Assembly: GCA_022496805.1 (NCBI GenBank)
Contig: CM040085.1
Span: 51,634,234 to 51,698,233 of the forward strand
Length of the DNA stretch: 64,000 nucleotides
From: Pohlia nutans
Lineage: Eukaryota > Streptophyta > Bryopsida > Bryales > Mniaceae
Direction of reading: 5' to 3'
A program made the translations under genes and the position numbers. The notes beneath the pieces were generated by a model, which was not told the origin of the DNA, did not search any database, and saw nothing but the letters and a program-made list of their open reading frames with translations. How positions within the stretch are numbered: position 1 is the first letter of the stretch; each line of letters starts with the position of its first letter. Shown piece after piece: positions 54,617 to 64,000 of the stretch.

Positions 54617-57600
54617 TCAGATGTTGGATTGACCCAGAACTGGGCCCTGGTTCGCCCAAGTGGAGATCAAATGGTGCGCTATGGCATACGGCCCAGGCAC
54701 AAAGCTCGTTTCAGTGGCATCTGATGGAGTAGGTGGTTTCAGTAGCTGCTTGGTTCCACTGTCACCGCTCGCTGCCTTCTGGAGCTTCCCAATCGCCTCC
54801 TGCTGGTCTCTTTTATGTCTGGTGTTCTGTAATATTTTTCTGACGTCTTCACGTCGATGCCACTGAGCGTCTGCTCAAACCACAAAACTCTCGTGTTACT
54901 TGTTAAGAACTCATGTTGAATTGAAATGAGAACACTCATCCTAGCCTGGAGAATCTTCACAAAAACTCACAATTCTTGGAAAGGATGTATAGTTCAAGTT
55001 CTTACCTTCAAGTTCTTTCTTGTCTACTCGAATATCAAAACTCTTTGCATATGCGAAGAACCCAACCATCAGCTGACATGACATTGAGGCCGGTCCCACT
55101 GCATTTCAAAAATGATAACGAACATTATATCTAAAACAATGAAAAAAGAATAACTCTGGTCCTCAGACCAACATGAATGATGGCCTTGGTGCCTCTTTTT
55201 GGAGGTAGACTCTATGACATGGACTTATATCCAGTAGTCAACATCCAAGATCTAGTAGCTAGTGTCCCAAAGTCAGTATCTAGCATTCAGTAGTTTGTCA
55301 TTAGTATCTTGAGGGGGTAAAAATTCAATGGTTAGAGATTTTTAGGTAAAATTCGGTTACTACTCCCTCTGTTCCCGAGAGACTGTCCCATTTGAGTTGA
55401 TGATTTTGCTCCAAATGATTATCCAGTGAAGGATGTGGTATAACATTTACTGCTGCGATACATCTGCTGTGATACTTATGCATAGAGCACCCAAACAATG
55501 CTTCTTTGATGTGATGGAATCTTCTATAAGTTGCCAACAAGAATATTATATAAAAATATGATAATAACCTCAGCGGGTGATTCAGGGGAGAGCTGCTTGT
55601 GACCACTTTTTTTGTACTTGTTGCTAATAATTTTTTGTAGCTTTTCCACCACCTATACTTGCTAATAAAGAGCTACATGGGTGCGAATTTTTTTGCACTT
55701 ACCGACTTAATCTAGGGAAAAAAAACATCAAACTAGACAGTCAGTCTGGAACAGAGGGAGTAACCATTATTCAACATGGAACTGGGACTTGTGAACAAGA
55801 AACACAAGTGAGGAATGAGGTATACCTGGCCAAGGCTGAGAGCTATGATAAACTATGTCTCCAACTTCAAGACCTACTTCCTCCCGAGTTTCTCGTCGAA
55901 CTGCCTCCTCTAAACTTTCGCCAGGCTGCCAAAAGGTTCAAATCATTCAAAACTCAAGTTAGGTTTTAACAGACTCTGAGGGCAAGGGCTCAGCCTCTCC
56001 ACACAGTACCGCTACTTCATATGGCAAACTACCTCGTCTAAACCCCTAAAGGGCCAAGGATTCATGGTCTTCAAATGAACAATTAGTTTGATCATATTGT
56101 GAAAATTAGAATTCAGATGGGGCCCCGTTTTTCACCACCAGAATCAGTGAAGAACATTAATCAAAATACGAATAAAAGAAAGTCCCCATATGACATACTC
56201 AAAACTGCTAAAACAAACGAGGTCCAATTTGTACCTCTTTGGTCAGGGGTTTACTCTTTAGTGTAGGGACTTACCTCAATAAAGCCTGCTATGCAGCTCC
56301 ACATTCGCGGAATAAACCGCGACTGTCGACCTAAAATTGCACAGTCACGCTCCTTATCAATCACCAGCATTATCACAACCTGCAGGATCATCCGCAGCCA
56401 AGAGCTCTTAGTCCAGTAAACCAGAGAATATGAATTTCCACTGCATGATTTTGCACCATGCAATTTTCTCCATAAAACAAGGAACTGGTGTTGTATCAAC
56501 TTTCATCTGGCATTAATGGTAAATAATCTAAACCAGAAATGTAAAGCGCAAGCACAAATGCCCTCAGTTTGCAGACTCAAAAGGAGGGCTGTGAAAACGT
56601 ACAGGATCTATCCTTGGATACAATTTATTATTGCACTTGACATTAGTGCATTGCCTCCTCTGTCCACACAAAATGGGCCGAGAGCTACACCCACAGCGTC
56701 CACAATACGATGCCTGCTTGTGCCACTCTAACATAGCCCTTGCCTGCATGTCCAAACCATAAACCCCTCCTGAATTCATATTCTCATGAACCACAAATAT
56801 CACAATCTCAAAACAGGAAAAATCCCTCGTGTATGGAAATCCCTTATTTAGTACACCTTCTCATGCAAACAACTTTCTTAACTAGATTTTAAGGCCTACC
56901 CACACCAACCAATTAGCTCCACAAACTGGAATTAGTTACTAAATGCCAGCACTGATCTTAGCCTGATCCCTTTTCTACAGGAAAAGCTTGAATTGAAGGT
57001 GTTGAGTGCTACTGTAATGTAGAGGCATCATTCTTCACTGTTGAGGAATGATATGCCTCTACAATAGCATTGTAGAAAAGGGACAGTTCCAGATTATTAT
57101 GAAGTTGTCTTAGTTAGCAAATTGGTATGTTCGTTTCCACCTGTTTAGCTTAAACTAATTGTGCCTATACCAATGGTTTAAAGTACTAAATCCACCTGTA
57201 CACCAACCAAGTAGCAGCAATTGGCTACCTTGAATGCCAACTCGTGCAAAAACACAACAGGTTAGTTAATTTCCAACTAGCTAATACACCTTAACACCCT
57301 CAGTTAACGAATTGGGGCTCCCTAATTGGTGGGACTCAATTAGCCATTCACAGCAATCACACCAAAAGGCACCCTAACACCTGTCAGAATTCAATTTTTT
57401 AAAAGAACCAAGAATATAGATCACCGCTGAAGATTCTCAAATCTGTGCACTCAAACCTCCTTAACCCCTAAAGGATTGCTCTACATTTGAAGTACTGTAC
57501 TTTTTCACTTTATACCTGGTAGTTGAGTACCATGACGAGTGCTAACACAGAAATAAAGTTGTGAAAACATGACACTCTTCTTGCAATCTACCTTTTGTTG

Positions 57601-58946
57601 TTTGTTCTTCCATTAAATCTCTCGTAGACAAAAGGAAAGTACAAAGAAAGTACATACGTCCAGAAAAGGCTCCTCAATCCTTTGTTCACGTTCAGTTGTT
57701 TTTTTACCAACACATGTAATGTCCTTCCGGTGATATAAAATTTGGTCCCATCTGAACTATATTTTTCACAATATGATCAATTGAAATTACCATTTAAAAA
57801 CCATGAATCATTCTCCCAATTTTTTCGCTATAACATAGTTTGATTAGAATATCTTACAAGCCAATAATAGTGTGGCAATTGTACAGGATATTGTACAATA
57901 TCATTTTAGAGAAGGTCAAAATAACTACATTTTGTTGTTTGTTCTTGTAGGCAGAAATCTCTCGTAGGCAGAAAAGGAAAACACGAAAAAAGAACCTACG
58001 TCTCCTCAGTCCTTTAGGAGTTATCTTCACTATGACATAGTTTGAATCAAATATCTAGGAAGTCAATAATACTGTGGCAATTGTGCAGAAAGTCATCTTA
58101 GAGAAGGTCACAATAAAGAGAGACTCGAGTGTATGACAGGAAAATAAACAATATTGTTGAACATTGCTCTGTAGTTTGGGGTTTAAGGTTTCGCAATTAA
58201 CCTTGTTCTTCTGAGGCGAAGAAAAGGAGAAAGAAAAGGTTAATCTTCACTATGACATAGTTTGAATCAAATATCTAAGAAGTCAATAATAGTGTGGCAA
58301 ATGTGCAGAATGTAATCTTAGAGAAGGTCATAAATAAAGAGGGATTTGAGTGTATGCCAGAGGGGAATAAACAATGTCATTGTTGCTCTGTAGGTTAGGG
58401 TTTAAGGTTTCGCAATTTACCTTGTTCTTTTTCTGTGCAAAAGAAAAGGAGGTGAGGAAGACGCACATGGCCAGCGATGGAGAGGTCGCCCATGATCTCC
58501 TGATCCGCGTAATCAACAGCCAGCATGAGCGACCTCAAATCGAAAAACGTAAGCTCCGGCTGTCCAAAGGCGTCCGCCAAGCGCTTGAGATCCTGCGAGT
58601 CCTCGGCAGGCACGGCGATGGCGAAGTAGGACAGTCCAGCCCCGTCGTCGCCAAGATACACCAAGTGGCTGTTCCTGTGCTCCCCGTAGTAATGGATATC
58701 CTGCAGCGCTTGCCACGCCAGGCGCCATGGCGTTACCATGGGGCCCGTTGCCACCAACGGCTTCCCCTCGCACAGTGGCAGCACCTTCACCTTGGACATT
58801 GCCGCAAGGTCGTCTGCTAACGACCGCAACCATTGCTCCACATCCTCGGATTCCCGCTTCCCTCCCACTATCGGGTTGCCCGCAAACGCATTCACCGTCT
58901 CTTTCATCGTCAATTGACCTACTGAGGATTGCGTCGCTGGCTGCAT
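54617..58946 (-). CDS. NADH pyrophosphatase-type Nudix hydrolase, six exons
   Basis: Exons (minus strand): 58946-58467, 56743-56603, 56379-56275, 55925-55826, 55098-55005, 54870-54617, all with GT-AG introns. The NudC-like NADH pyrophosphatase family (plant NUDT19 type) splits NAD(P)H to NMNH and AMP. Exon 1 gives the N-terminal domain (AFAGNP, then DYADQEIMGDLSIAGH). Exon 2 is the four-cysteine zinc ribbon (CGRCG...CTNVKC, YPRIDP). Exons 3-4 make the Nudix box, G-x5-E-x7-REUxEExGU (GFIE|PGESLEEAVRRETREEVGL), then the NADH-specificity motif SSQPWP. Exon 6 ends with FVPGPYAIAHHLISTWANQ. Exon 5 has one extra base (AAAGAAAGAAC) relative to the expected frame, which would end translation at VDKERT; exon 6 is nonetheless intact. 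Start: Met at 58946, with Met at 58907 (MKETVNAFAGNP) equally plausible. No PTS1 is evident. Introns are rich in MITEs. Confidence 0.85.
55364..55760. mobile_element. Stowaway MITE in Nudix intron 4
   Basis: The ends CTCCCTCTGTTCC and GGAACAGAGGGAG are perfect 13-base inverted repeats flanked by TA at 55362-55363 and 55761-55762. These are the diagnostic Stowaway (Tc1/mariner) terminus and target. A GACTGTC / GACAGTC subterminal pair extends it. It lies wholly within the intron between exons 4 and 5. Confidence 0.9.
56037..56256. mobile_element. TTAA-type element family G in Nudix intron 3
   Basis: CTAAACCCCTAAAGGGCCAAGG at the left and TTTGGTCAGGGGTTTA at the right resemble family G ends with decayed TTAA targets. 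The interior (AGAATCAGTGAAGAACATT, reversed) matches family G. It ends only about 20 bases from the exon 3 donor. Confidence 0.55.
56967..57081. repeat. Near-perfect hairpin in Nudix intron 1
   Basis: TGTAGAGGCATCATTC (57019-57034) pairs with GAATGATATGCCTCTACA (57045-57062) around a 10-12-base loop, and the outer CCCTTTTCTACA and TGTAGAAAAGGG also pair. The form suits a small foldback MITE. A small-RNA precursor is possible, but nothing shows processing. Confidence 0.6.
57461..58024. mobile_element. Composite TTAA element in Nudix intron 1
   Basis: TTAA then CCCCTAAAGGATTG opens it, and CAGTCCTTTAGGAG then TTAT closes it. The middle (57676-57830) matches family G (ACCAACACATGTAATG, GTGATATAAAATTTGGTC). 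Two TTTTGTTGTTTGTTCTT / ATCTCTCGTAG blocks (57592 and 57930) suggest an internal duplication. Confidence 0.5.
58021..58452. repeat. Tandem duplication beside the exon 1 donor, 220-bp units
   Basis: ATCTTCACTATGACATAGTTTGAATCAAATATCTA begins at 58023 and again at 58243. The two units align to GTTTCGCAATT(A/T)ACCTTGTTCTT and stop just short of the exon 1 splice donor (58466). A third, more diverged unit lies at 57833-57945. Confidence 0.85.
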
Positions 58947-59950
58947 GACCTAAACGAGAGTACAACAACAATTGTATCACCTGTTTCAATTTCTTACTAA
59001 CTCAGCGATTCTAGAAACAATCAACACTCCACGGACCTGCGCACTTGAAGTTTGGACAGACGATTGAGTCGCTGGCTAATGACCTAAAAGAGAGCCCTGG
59101 CAGACAATTGCAAGTTACTCTAGACTCACCTGTTTCAATTCCTTACAAACTCAGCGATTCTAGAAACAATAAAAACTCCACGAACCTGGGCACTTGAAGT
59201 TTGGACAGTCGCTGGCTAATGACCTAAAAGAGAGTCCTGGCAATCCAACAACAACAATTGCAAGTTACTCTATCAATTCCTTACTCACTCGGCGATTCTA
59301 GAAACAATAAAACTCAAAAACGGATCTGCGCACTTGAAGTTTGGACAGAGGATTTAGTCGCTGGCTAATGACCTAAAAGAGAGTCCTAGCAAACAATTGT
59401 ACGTTACTCTATCACCTGTTTCAATTGCTTACTAACTCAGCGACAGTGAAATTTTTATTGGCGAATTGTCGCCAGTGTCTTACCTGTTTTTTGGGGTTGG
59501 CTACTCCTACACTAGAAAAAATGGGCAATAGTGTGGATGAAATCGCCAAAATCTTCTCGTAAACAACTAGAAATCGCCAGAATTTGGATGAAAATGCCTT
59601 ATAATAGATAATTTTTTGGATGAACATGTATGCATGGATGATTCTATCCATTTTTTCCTTATCTAGCTACATTCCAGGGTGCGTATCGCGCTACCAAGGA
59701 AAAAGCTTAAAAAATACGCTGCTCAGCGATTCTAGAAACAATAAAAACCCAACGGACCTGCGCACTTGAAGTTTGGACAGACGAAATCTTGAGTTGCTGA
59801 TGACCAAAAAAGAGAGTCCTGGTAATTGTACGATGTTTCAATTCCTTACTAAAAAAAAATCTAGAAACAATAAAAACGTACTCAAGAGCTAAAAACAGAA
59901 TTGAAAACTTGAAGTTTGAACAGAGGATTGACCTAAAAGAGGGATTCTTC
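58931..59950. repeat. Six-unit tandem repeat upstream of the Nudix gene
   Basis: The landmark GACCTAAAAGAGAG (or a close variant) recurs near 58947, 59081, 59221, 59370, 59801 and 59930. Spacings are 134, 140, 149, 431 and 129; the 431 falls to about 145 after removing a 278-base SINE and its 8-base target repeat. Each unit also has CAGCGATTCTAGAAACAAT and GCACTTGAAGTTTGGACAG. The first unit overlaps the start-codon region, so the array spans the probable promoter and 5' leader. Confidence 0.85.
59444..59721 (-). mobile_element. tRNA-related SINE family L, complete copy
   Basis: Inserted in the tandem array and flanked by CTCAGCGA at 59436-59443 and 59722-59729, an 8-base target duplication. 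On the minus strand the head reads TCCTTGGTAGCGCGATACGC, similar to a tRNA D-arm, followed by the family L body. The insertion is 278 bases. It interrupts unit 4 of the array. Confidence 0.7.
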
Positions 59951-60700
59951 AGCTGGTTGCACGAGAATGCGTTGGCGCTGCAGCAGCAACGATTGTACTT
60001 GTTTTCAATTCTTTTTCAAATGCAAGTGTAGAGTAACTTACTGGCTGAGGATTTCTAAGCAGGGCTGGTGATGCAACAGGAAAGCCCTTGAGAGGGGCCC
60101 GGAGCACGAGACACACGCCATGTCTACGCGAGCAGGAAATGAGTGAGTGACTGAGTGACGAGCTAAAAGGGAGTTCTGGCTGAATGAAGTGCAGCCAATT
60201 GGCACCCAAGCAGGCCTCCAACAACAAACACACTGACTGAATGGGACGTGAATGATTTTCAACTAAAAGGGCGGGTAGATTTTTCATCCAAAGGTGCGGA
60301 TTCCATCCAAATGTTCATAATGGAAGAATCACACGTGGCGAATTTTTAAACCCAAAATTGGGAATATAGCGTTGGAATATTTTATTTCACAAAGAATTTA
60401 GAAACTTAGCAATATTTCACCCAAAAAAGATATATATTAGCATAATACAGCAATGGGAGCCAACATCCTTTTGCAATGGAACCACAATCTAGTTACAATT
60501 AGAAACTAAGTTTATGTGGCAACGACACAGTAGTTCAAGATTGATTCATGGAATACAAATGGCATTCCTTCATTACTTAGAAAAGTGGATTTTGTTTCGA
60601 TTTAGTTTTCAAAAGGGTGCTCCATTGCACTGCTCTATTATGCAATGGATGCTGGTGACTGATGGTATTTATTTAAATATTTCTACGCCAATTCTTACAT

Positions 60701-60998
60701 AACATAATAGAGCAGTTAATGAAGTCCCCTTTTCTATAATTAGCATATAACCTGCATCCAAAGTCATTGTCTTCATGAGCATGGTTGTGAGTATGAGCGG
60801 TGTTAACTTCTAACAAATGAATTACCATGGGGACCTACAAAAATAGAAAAACAAAGTTCAAGACATGGCTCTTGAAAGGAGAACCATCTTTTGGCAGTGG
60901 TATGACATGCTGTAGAACGTGAAAACTGGATCTCATTAAAAGATCGTCATTTGATCCAGTTCTAAAAGGAGGACATCTTGAACTGCTCTATTATGTTG
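60701..60998. mobile_element. MITE with 17-bp inverted ends
   Basis: AACATAATAGAGCAGTT at the left and AACTGCTCTATTATGTT at the right are perfect reverse complements. ACTGCTCTATTATG also occurs at 60631, just outside. No coding capacity; family unknown. Confidence 0.7.
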
Positions 60999-60999
60999 T

Positions 61000-63640
61000 G
61001 TAGTGAGACGGTATGACTGGGAAAATAAATCTGGAAACGTTTAAAGAAGTATCTTTCTAGAAAGGTTTTTTTTTTAATTGTGTTGTAGTGAAAAAAATTG
61101 GAGAATATTTATAAGTGTTGTTTTTGAAAAAAAACTTAAACATTTGATACAAAATGATGTGGTGACTCTACCTTCTAGGCTTCTACCTATAGTAGAATTT
61201 GGAGTTCATTCTCTCTCTTTTTAGATATTAGAATCTTGTTGCCGTGGAAGAAAGTTCTAGGTTTTATCGTAAGAAACTTTGACACATTGTTCAATTTTTT
61301 TAATTTAAAAAATAAATTGGTTTATTTTTTTCATTTTTATATCTTTATGAAAGTAAAATTAACATAAAATTTTGTGCTGAACCGCCTTGCCGACACATAT
61401 CCACATCTACAATTTAATAACTAAATAGGCAGATATAATTTAAAGAATATATGTACTCTTTCTAATGTGGCTATGTGTCGTTGGCCTAGATGTTCCCCAT
61501 GGTCCTTGCATTCTCTGTATTCTCATGCGTTCCTCGTGCTTTTGTTTTGATTTTATTTTTTAGAATTAATAAATATAGTGTGTCCCTATGTCATTGGTCC
61601 AAATGTTCACAATGTTCCACATATCCCCCTTGCTCCCCGAGTTCTCCATGTTTGTGTTTTCATGTGTTCCTGTGCATTCCCAATGATTTTGCTTTTGCTT
61701 GTTAGAATAATCTAATATCCATAATTTAATTCAATTTATAGTAACAAAATTGTATTAAAAATCTGTAACTTTAACACCATAGGTCCAAATGCTAAGAAAC
61801 AACTTGGGTGCATGCCTAATCGTGGAAAGCTTTCCAATGATTCTAAGAATGACATGAAAACTCCTATATTCCATTTTTCATAATTTATTTCAATTTATTG
61901 TGACGGAATTCAATTAAAAGTTCATAACTTTCACATTATAAGTCAAAATGTGAGGAAACGAACCCCATGCACCCCTCTTTTTCGAGAGCTTTCCGACGGT
62001 ACCAAGTACGCAACTAGGGGGGCACACAGTTGTATAGATATAACAAAAATAGAGTAATTCATATTTAGTTGTATTTAGTTGTTTCTAAGCCATTTTGGGC
62101 CATTATTAATCATTTTTTGCTCAAAAATGAAGATCTAGAAATCCATTTATTGAGGGGCGAACCTTATTTGTGGAAAAAAAATTGTTCAAAGGATGACGAC
62201 CCTACTATGATACTACGGTTCATGACTTTAGAAGGTAGGATATAGATATCAAGTCAAGTTTTATTTTTATTTTTTGAATTATTATAAATAAATGAATAAT
62301 TATTTTTTGTGAAATTTCTTTTGTGAGAGTTATTCATCTCTACTTCCTACTTTGCTTAAAAATTTAAGTTTTATAATAGTAATTTAGGAGGGAGGCACAC
62401 AATACACACATGGATTGGATTAAAAAATTTACATGCTTTTGGAATGAAAATAGTTTCAACTGAGGGCTACACATAAAATGTATTTTCAATCGTGGTCTCT
62501 CTTCCCTCAGTTGGAATTTTACACTATTACACTCAATGGCGCCTCCCCTACATTTTAAATCCAACCCTATTTTAATTCAACAAACCCCTTGTGCGGCCCT
62601 CGGTTGGGTTAAAAACTCTCAACCTTGTTGAAAATCTCAACTTATATAAATTCAACTTTCAATATAGTATTCAAATTCAACTCCTTCTTTGATAATTGAA
62701 AACACTCCATAACATTTAGTAGGCAAGTAGCCAACACTGGGTCCACCTTAGAATGTTAAGAATATCCTCCATTATCATCCACGTAGCTACCATCTTTGAC
62801 TGGCAACCTCAAGTATATGTTACTTGAAGAAGTTGTTCACAAGCTGCAAGTATATATATATTTCTTAAAAGAAGTTGCTCATAAGGAGTTGACAAACTTG
62901 CACATGTAGATTTCCCATTCATTTGTAACTTGGATGAAGCTTCATCATAGTGGATGGAGCCAAAAGACATTCCCGCAATGATGGCTACTTAATGTTGTGT
63001 TAACTCAAACTGAACTCTTCATGTAGCTCCCCTTGCATGGTTGAAAATCCTTAAAAGACTGGAATAAAGTCCCCCTACTTTATGCTTTTGTAAATGAAGA
63101 TTTTCTCCAATGTATGGAAAATAGCCTCTTTCACACTGTGTGCAAGTTCTATAACAGTTTACTTTCCAAATGAAATAATGAATGAAGCCTCGTCCGCACT
63201 TTCCTCCTCGTTCGCCGCCCAATAACGTTCCCCCAAAATGTCCCCGCGTTCCCCGCCCATGCTCCCAGAGTTTCCTCGCCGCGCATGCATTTTCCAAATG
63301 CCGACCGGCCAGGTGCACGTGAGATCGATCGACGACCGACCTGCTCTGGCTGACTGATGACGGATTGACGGAGAGACACTCAGATTGCATGCCAAGCCAT
63401 CTCAGTTTCCTGCATGTCAGTTTCGTTGTTTCCTGTTCCTGTTCCTGTTCCTGCATAGATTGCGCACCATACGAATCAGCTCCCTGCTCATATATCACTT
63501 GCAAGCTCGATCACCAGTTCATCATTTGTTGTTGATAGCTCGCTCGCTTGCTTGCTTGCTTGGTGGACTCATCCATCGACCACGTTCATTTTACTGATCA
63601 AACGATCGATTACTGTTGAGCTTGCAAGAGGTTTTGTGAT
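61000..63640. other. No gene seen; upstream region of the MAPEG-like gene
   Basis: Mostly AT-rich. A diverged internal duplication (AATTTATTTCAATTTATTGTGAC near 61880 and AATTTAATTCAATTTATAGTAAC near 61725) is visible. From about 63180 GC content rises, with a (GCTT)n/(GCTC)n run at 63538-63562 in the probable 5' leader. Frames on the minus strand here have no recognisable content. Confidence 0.4.
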
Positions 63641-63655
63641 CGAGGTGCTGCAGCA

Positions 63656-63748
63656 ATGGCGGTGGAGCTCGTGATTCAGGATAGCTATCGGTGGGTGCTC
63701 GCTGTAGTCTTCGCCAACATCGTCCTTGTCACGTTGATGGCCTTCAAG
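63656..63748 (+). CDS. First exon of a probable MAPEG-family protein (partial)
   Basis: The exon encodes 31 residues, MAVELVIQDSYRWVLAVVFA then NIVLVTLMAFK, and ends at a consensus donor AAG|GTAAGT. The form, a short polar start, an aromatic (here SYRW), a hydrophobic helix and a final aliphatic-Met-Ala-Phe-(Q/K), resembles the beginning of plant MGST3-like MAPEG proteins. Those are four-helix membrane enzymes of the ER handling glutathione or lipid hydroperoxides. No further exon was found before the window ends, so the family call rests on one helix and could be another small membrane protein. The leader before the ATG is GC-richer than the surroundings and contains GCTT/GCTC repeats. Confidence 0.5.
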
Positions 63749-64000
63749 GTAAGTATCAGTTCCATTTCCCTTTCTTTCTTTTTTCCCTCAAAATCTGATT
63801 GAATTCAAAGTGGAACTTGCCTGGGGTTTAATACTAAGTCCCAAGTTTTGGTTGCCTATGACAGCACTTTTTAGAAGTTTTAACACCGAATTAGGTTGTT
63901 AGACACAACTTGAGATTCCAAGTACCACTTTTGATGGCATTTATTGTACCAAAGGAACTTGAATGATCTTGAAGTGGGACTTTGGGAGTTGTGTGTAGCA

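Noticed and set aside
63019..63504. 161-residue minus-strand frame and overlapping frames
   Set aside because: They cover the leader of the plus-strand MAPEG-like gene, change character along their length and show no domain.

Overview
The window looks like nuclear DNA of a land plant. It is AT-rich, with spliced genes using GT-AG introns and plant-type families: two PADRE/DUF4228 proteins, a plant-type NADH pyrophosphatase (Nudix) and the first exon of a probable MAPEG protein. Genes are sparse and most of the rest is layered transposon DNA. I cannot name the species; a seedless plant is only a guess, because piggyBac elements are, to my knowledge, rarely reported in land plants.

Layout. 1-11200: repeats only, including a Stowaway-like element with a TTAA element nested in it. 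11200-16100: a GC-richer gene island with two PADRE genes facing each other tail to tail (12450-13139 + and 14645-15559 -). 16100-22200: repeats, SINE-like retroposons and TTAA elements. 22206-26027: a complete PIF/Harbinger element with an intact DDE transposase (+) and a spliced Myb/SANT-like partner (-). 26028-32070: repeats, with one TTAA element nested inside another. 32070-37270: a 5.2-kb piggyBac element with TTAA target duplications, matching inverted ends and a decayed transposase gene. 37300-54400: mostly TTAA elements, other MITEs, minisatellites and a small unidentified gene fragment (47999-48603). 54617-58946 (-): a six-exon Nudix gene whose introns hold a Stowaway MITE, TTAA elements and a foldback; its upstream side is a six-unit tandem repeat. 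63656 onward (+): first exon of a probable MAPEG gene running off the window.

The most distinctive content is a TTAA-targeting (piggyBac-type) transposon community. One potentially autonomous-type element, with a possible PWWP-like domain in front of the transposase, lies among about twenty short TTAA-flanked elements of several families. Many of the short ones end in CCCTAAA-like inverted repeats and carry a subterminal GTCCA/TGGAC hairpin. Nesting that restores the standard element length, and neighbours sharing a single TTAA, directly support TTAA-specific insertion. The termini of the 5.2-kb element differ from those of the short elements, so a second piggyBac lineage may be needed to move them.
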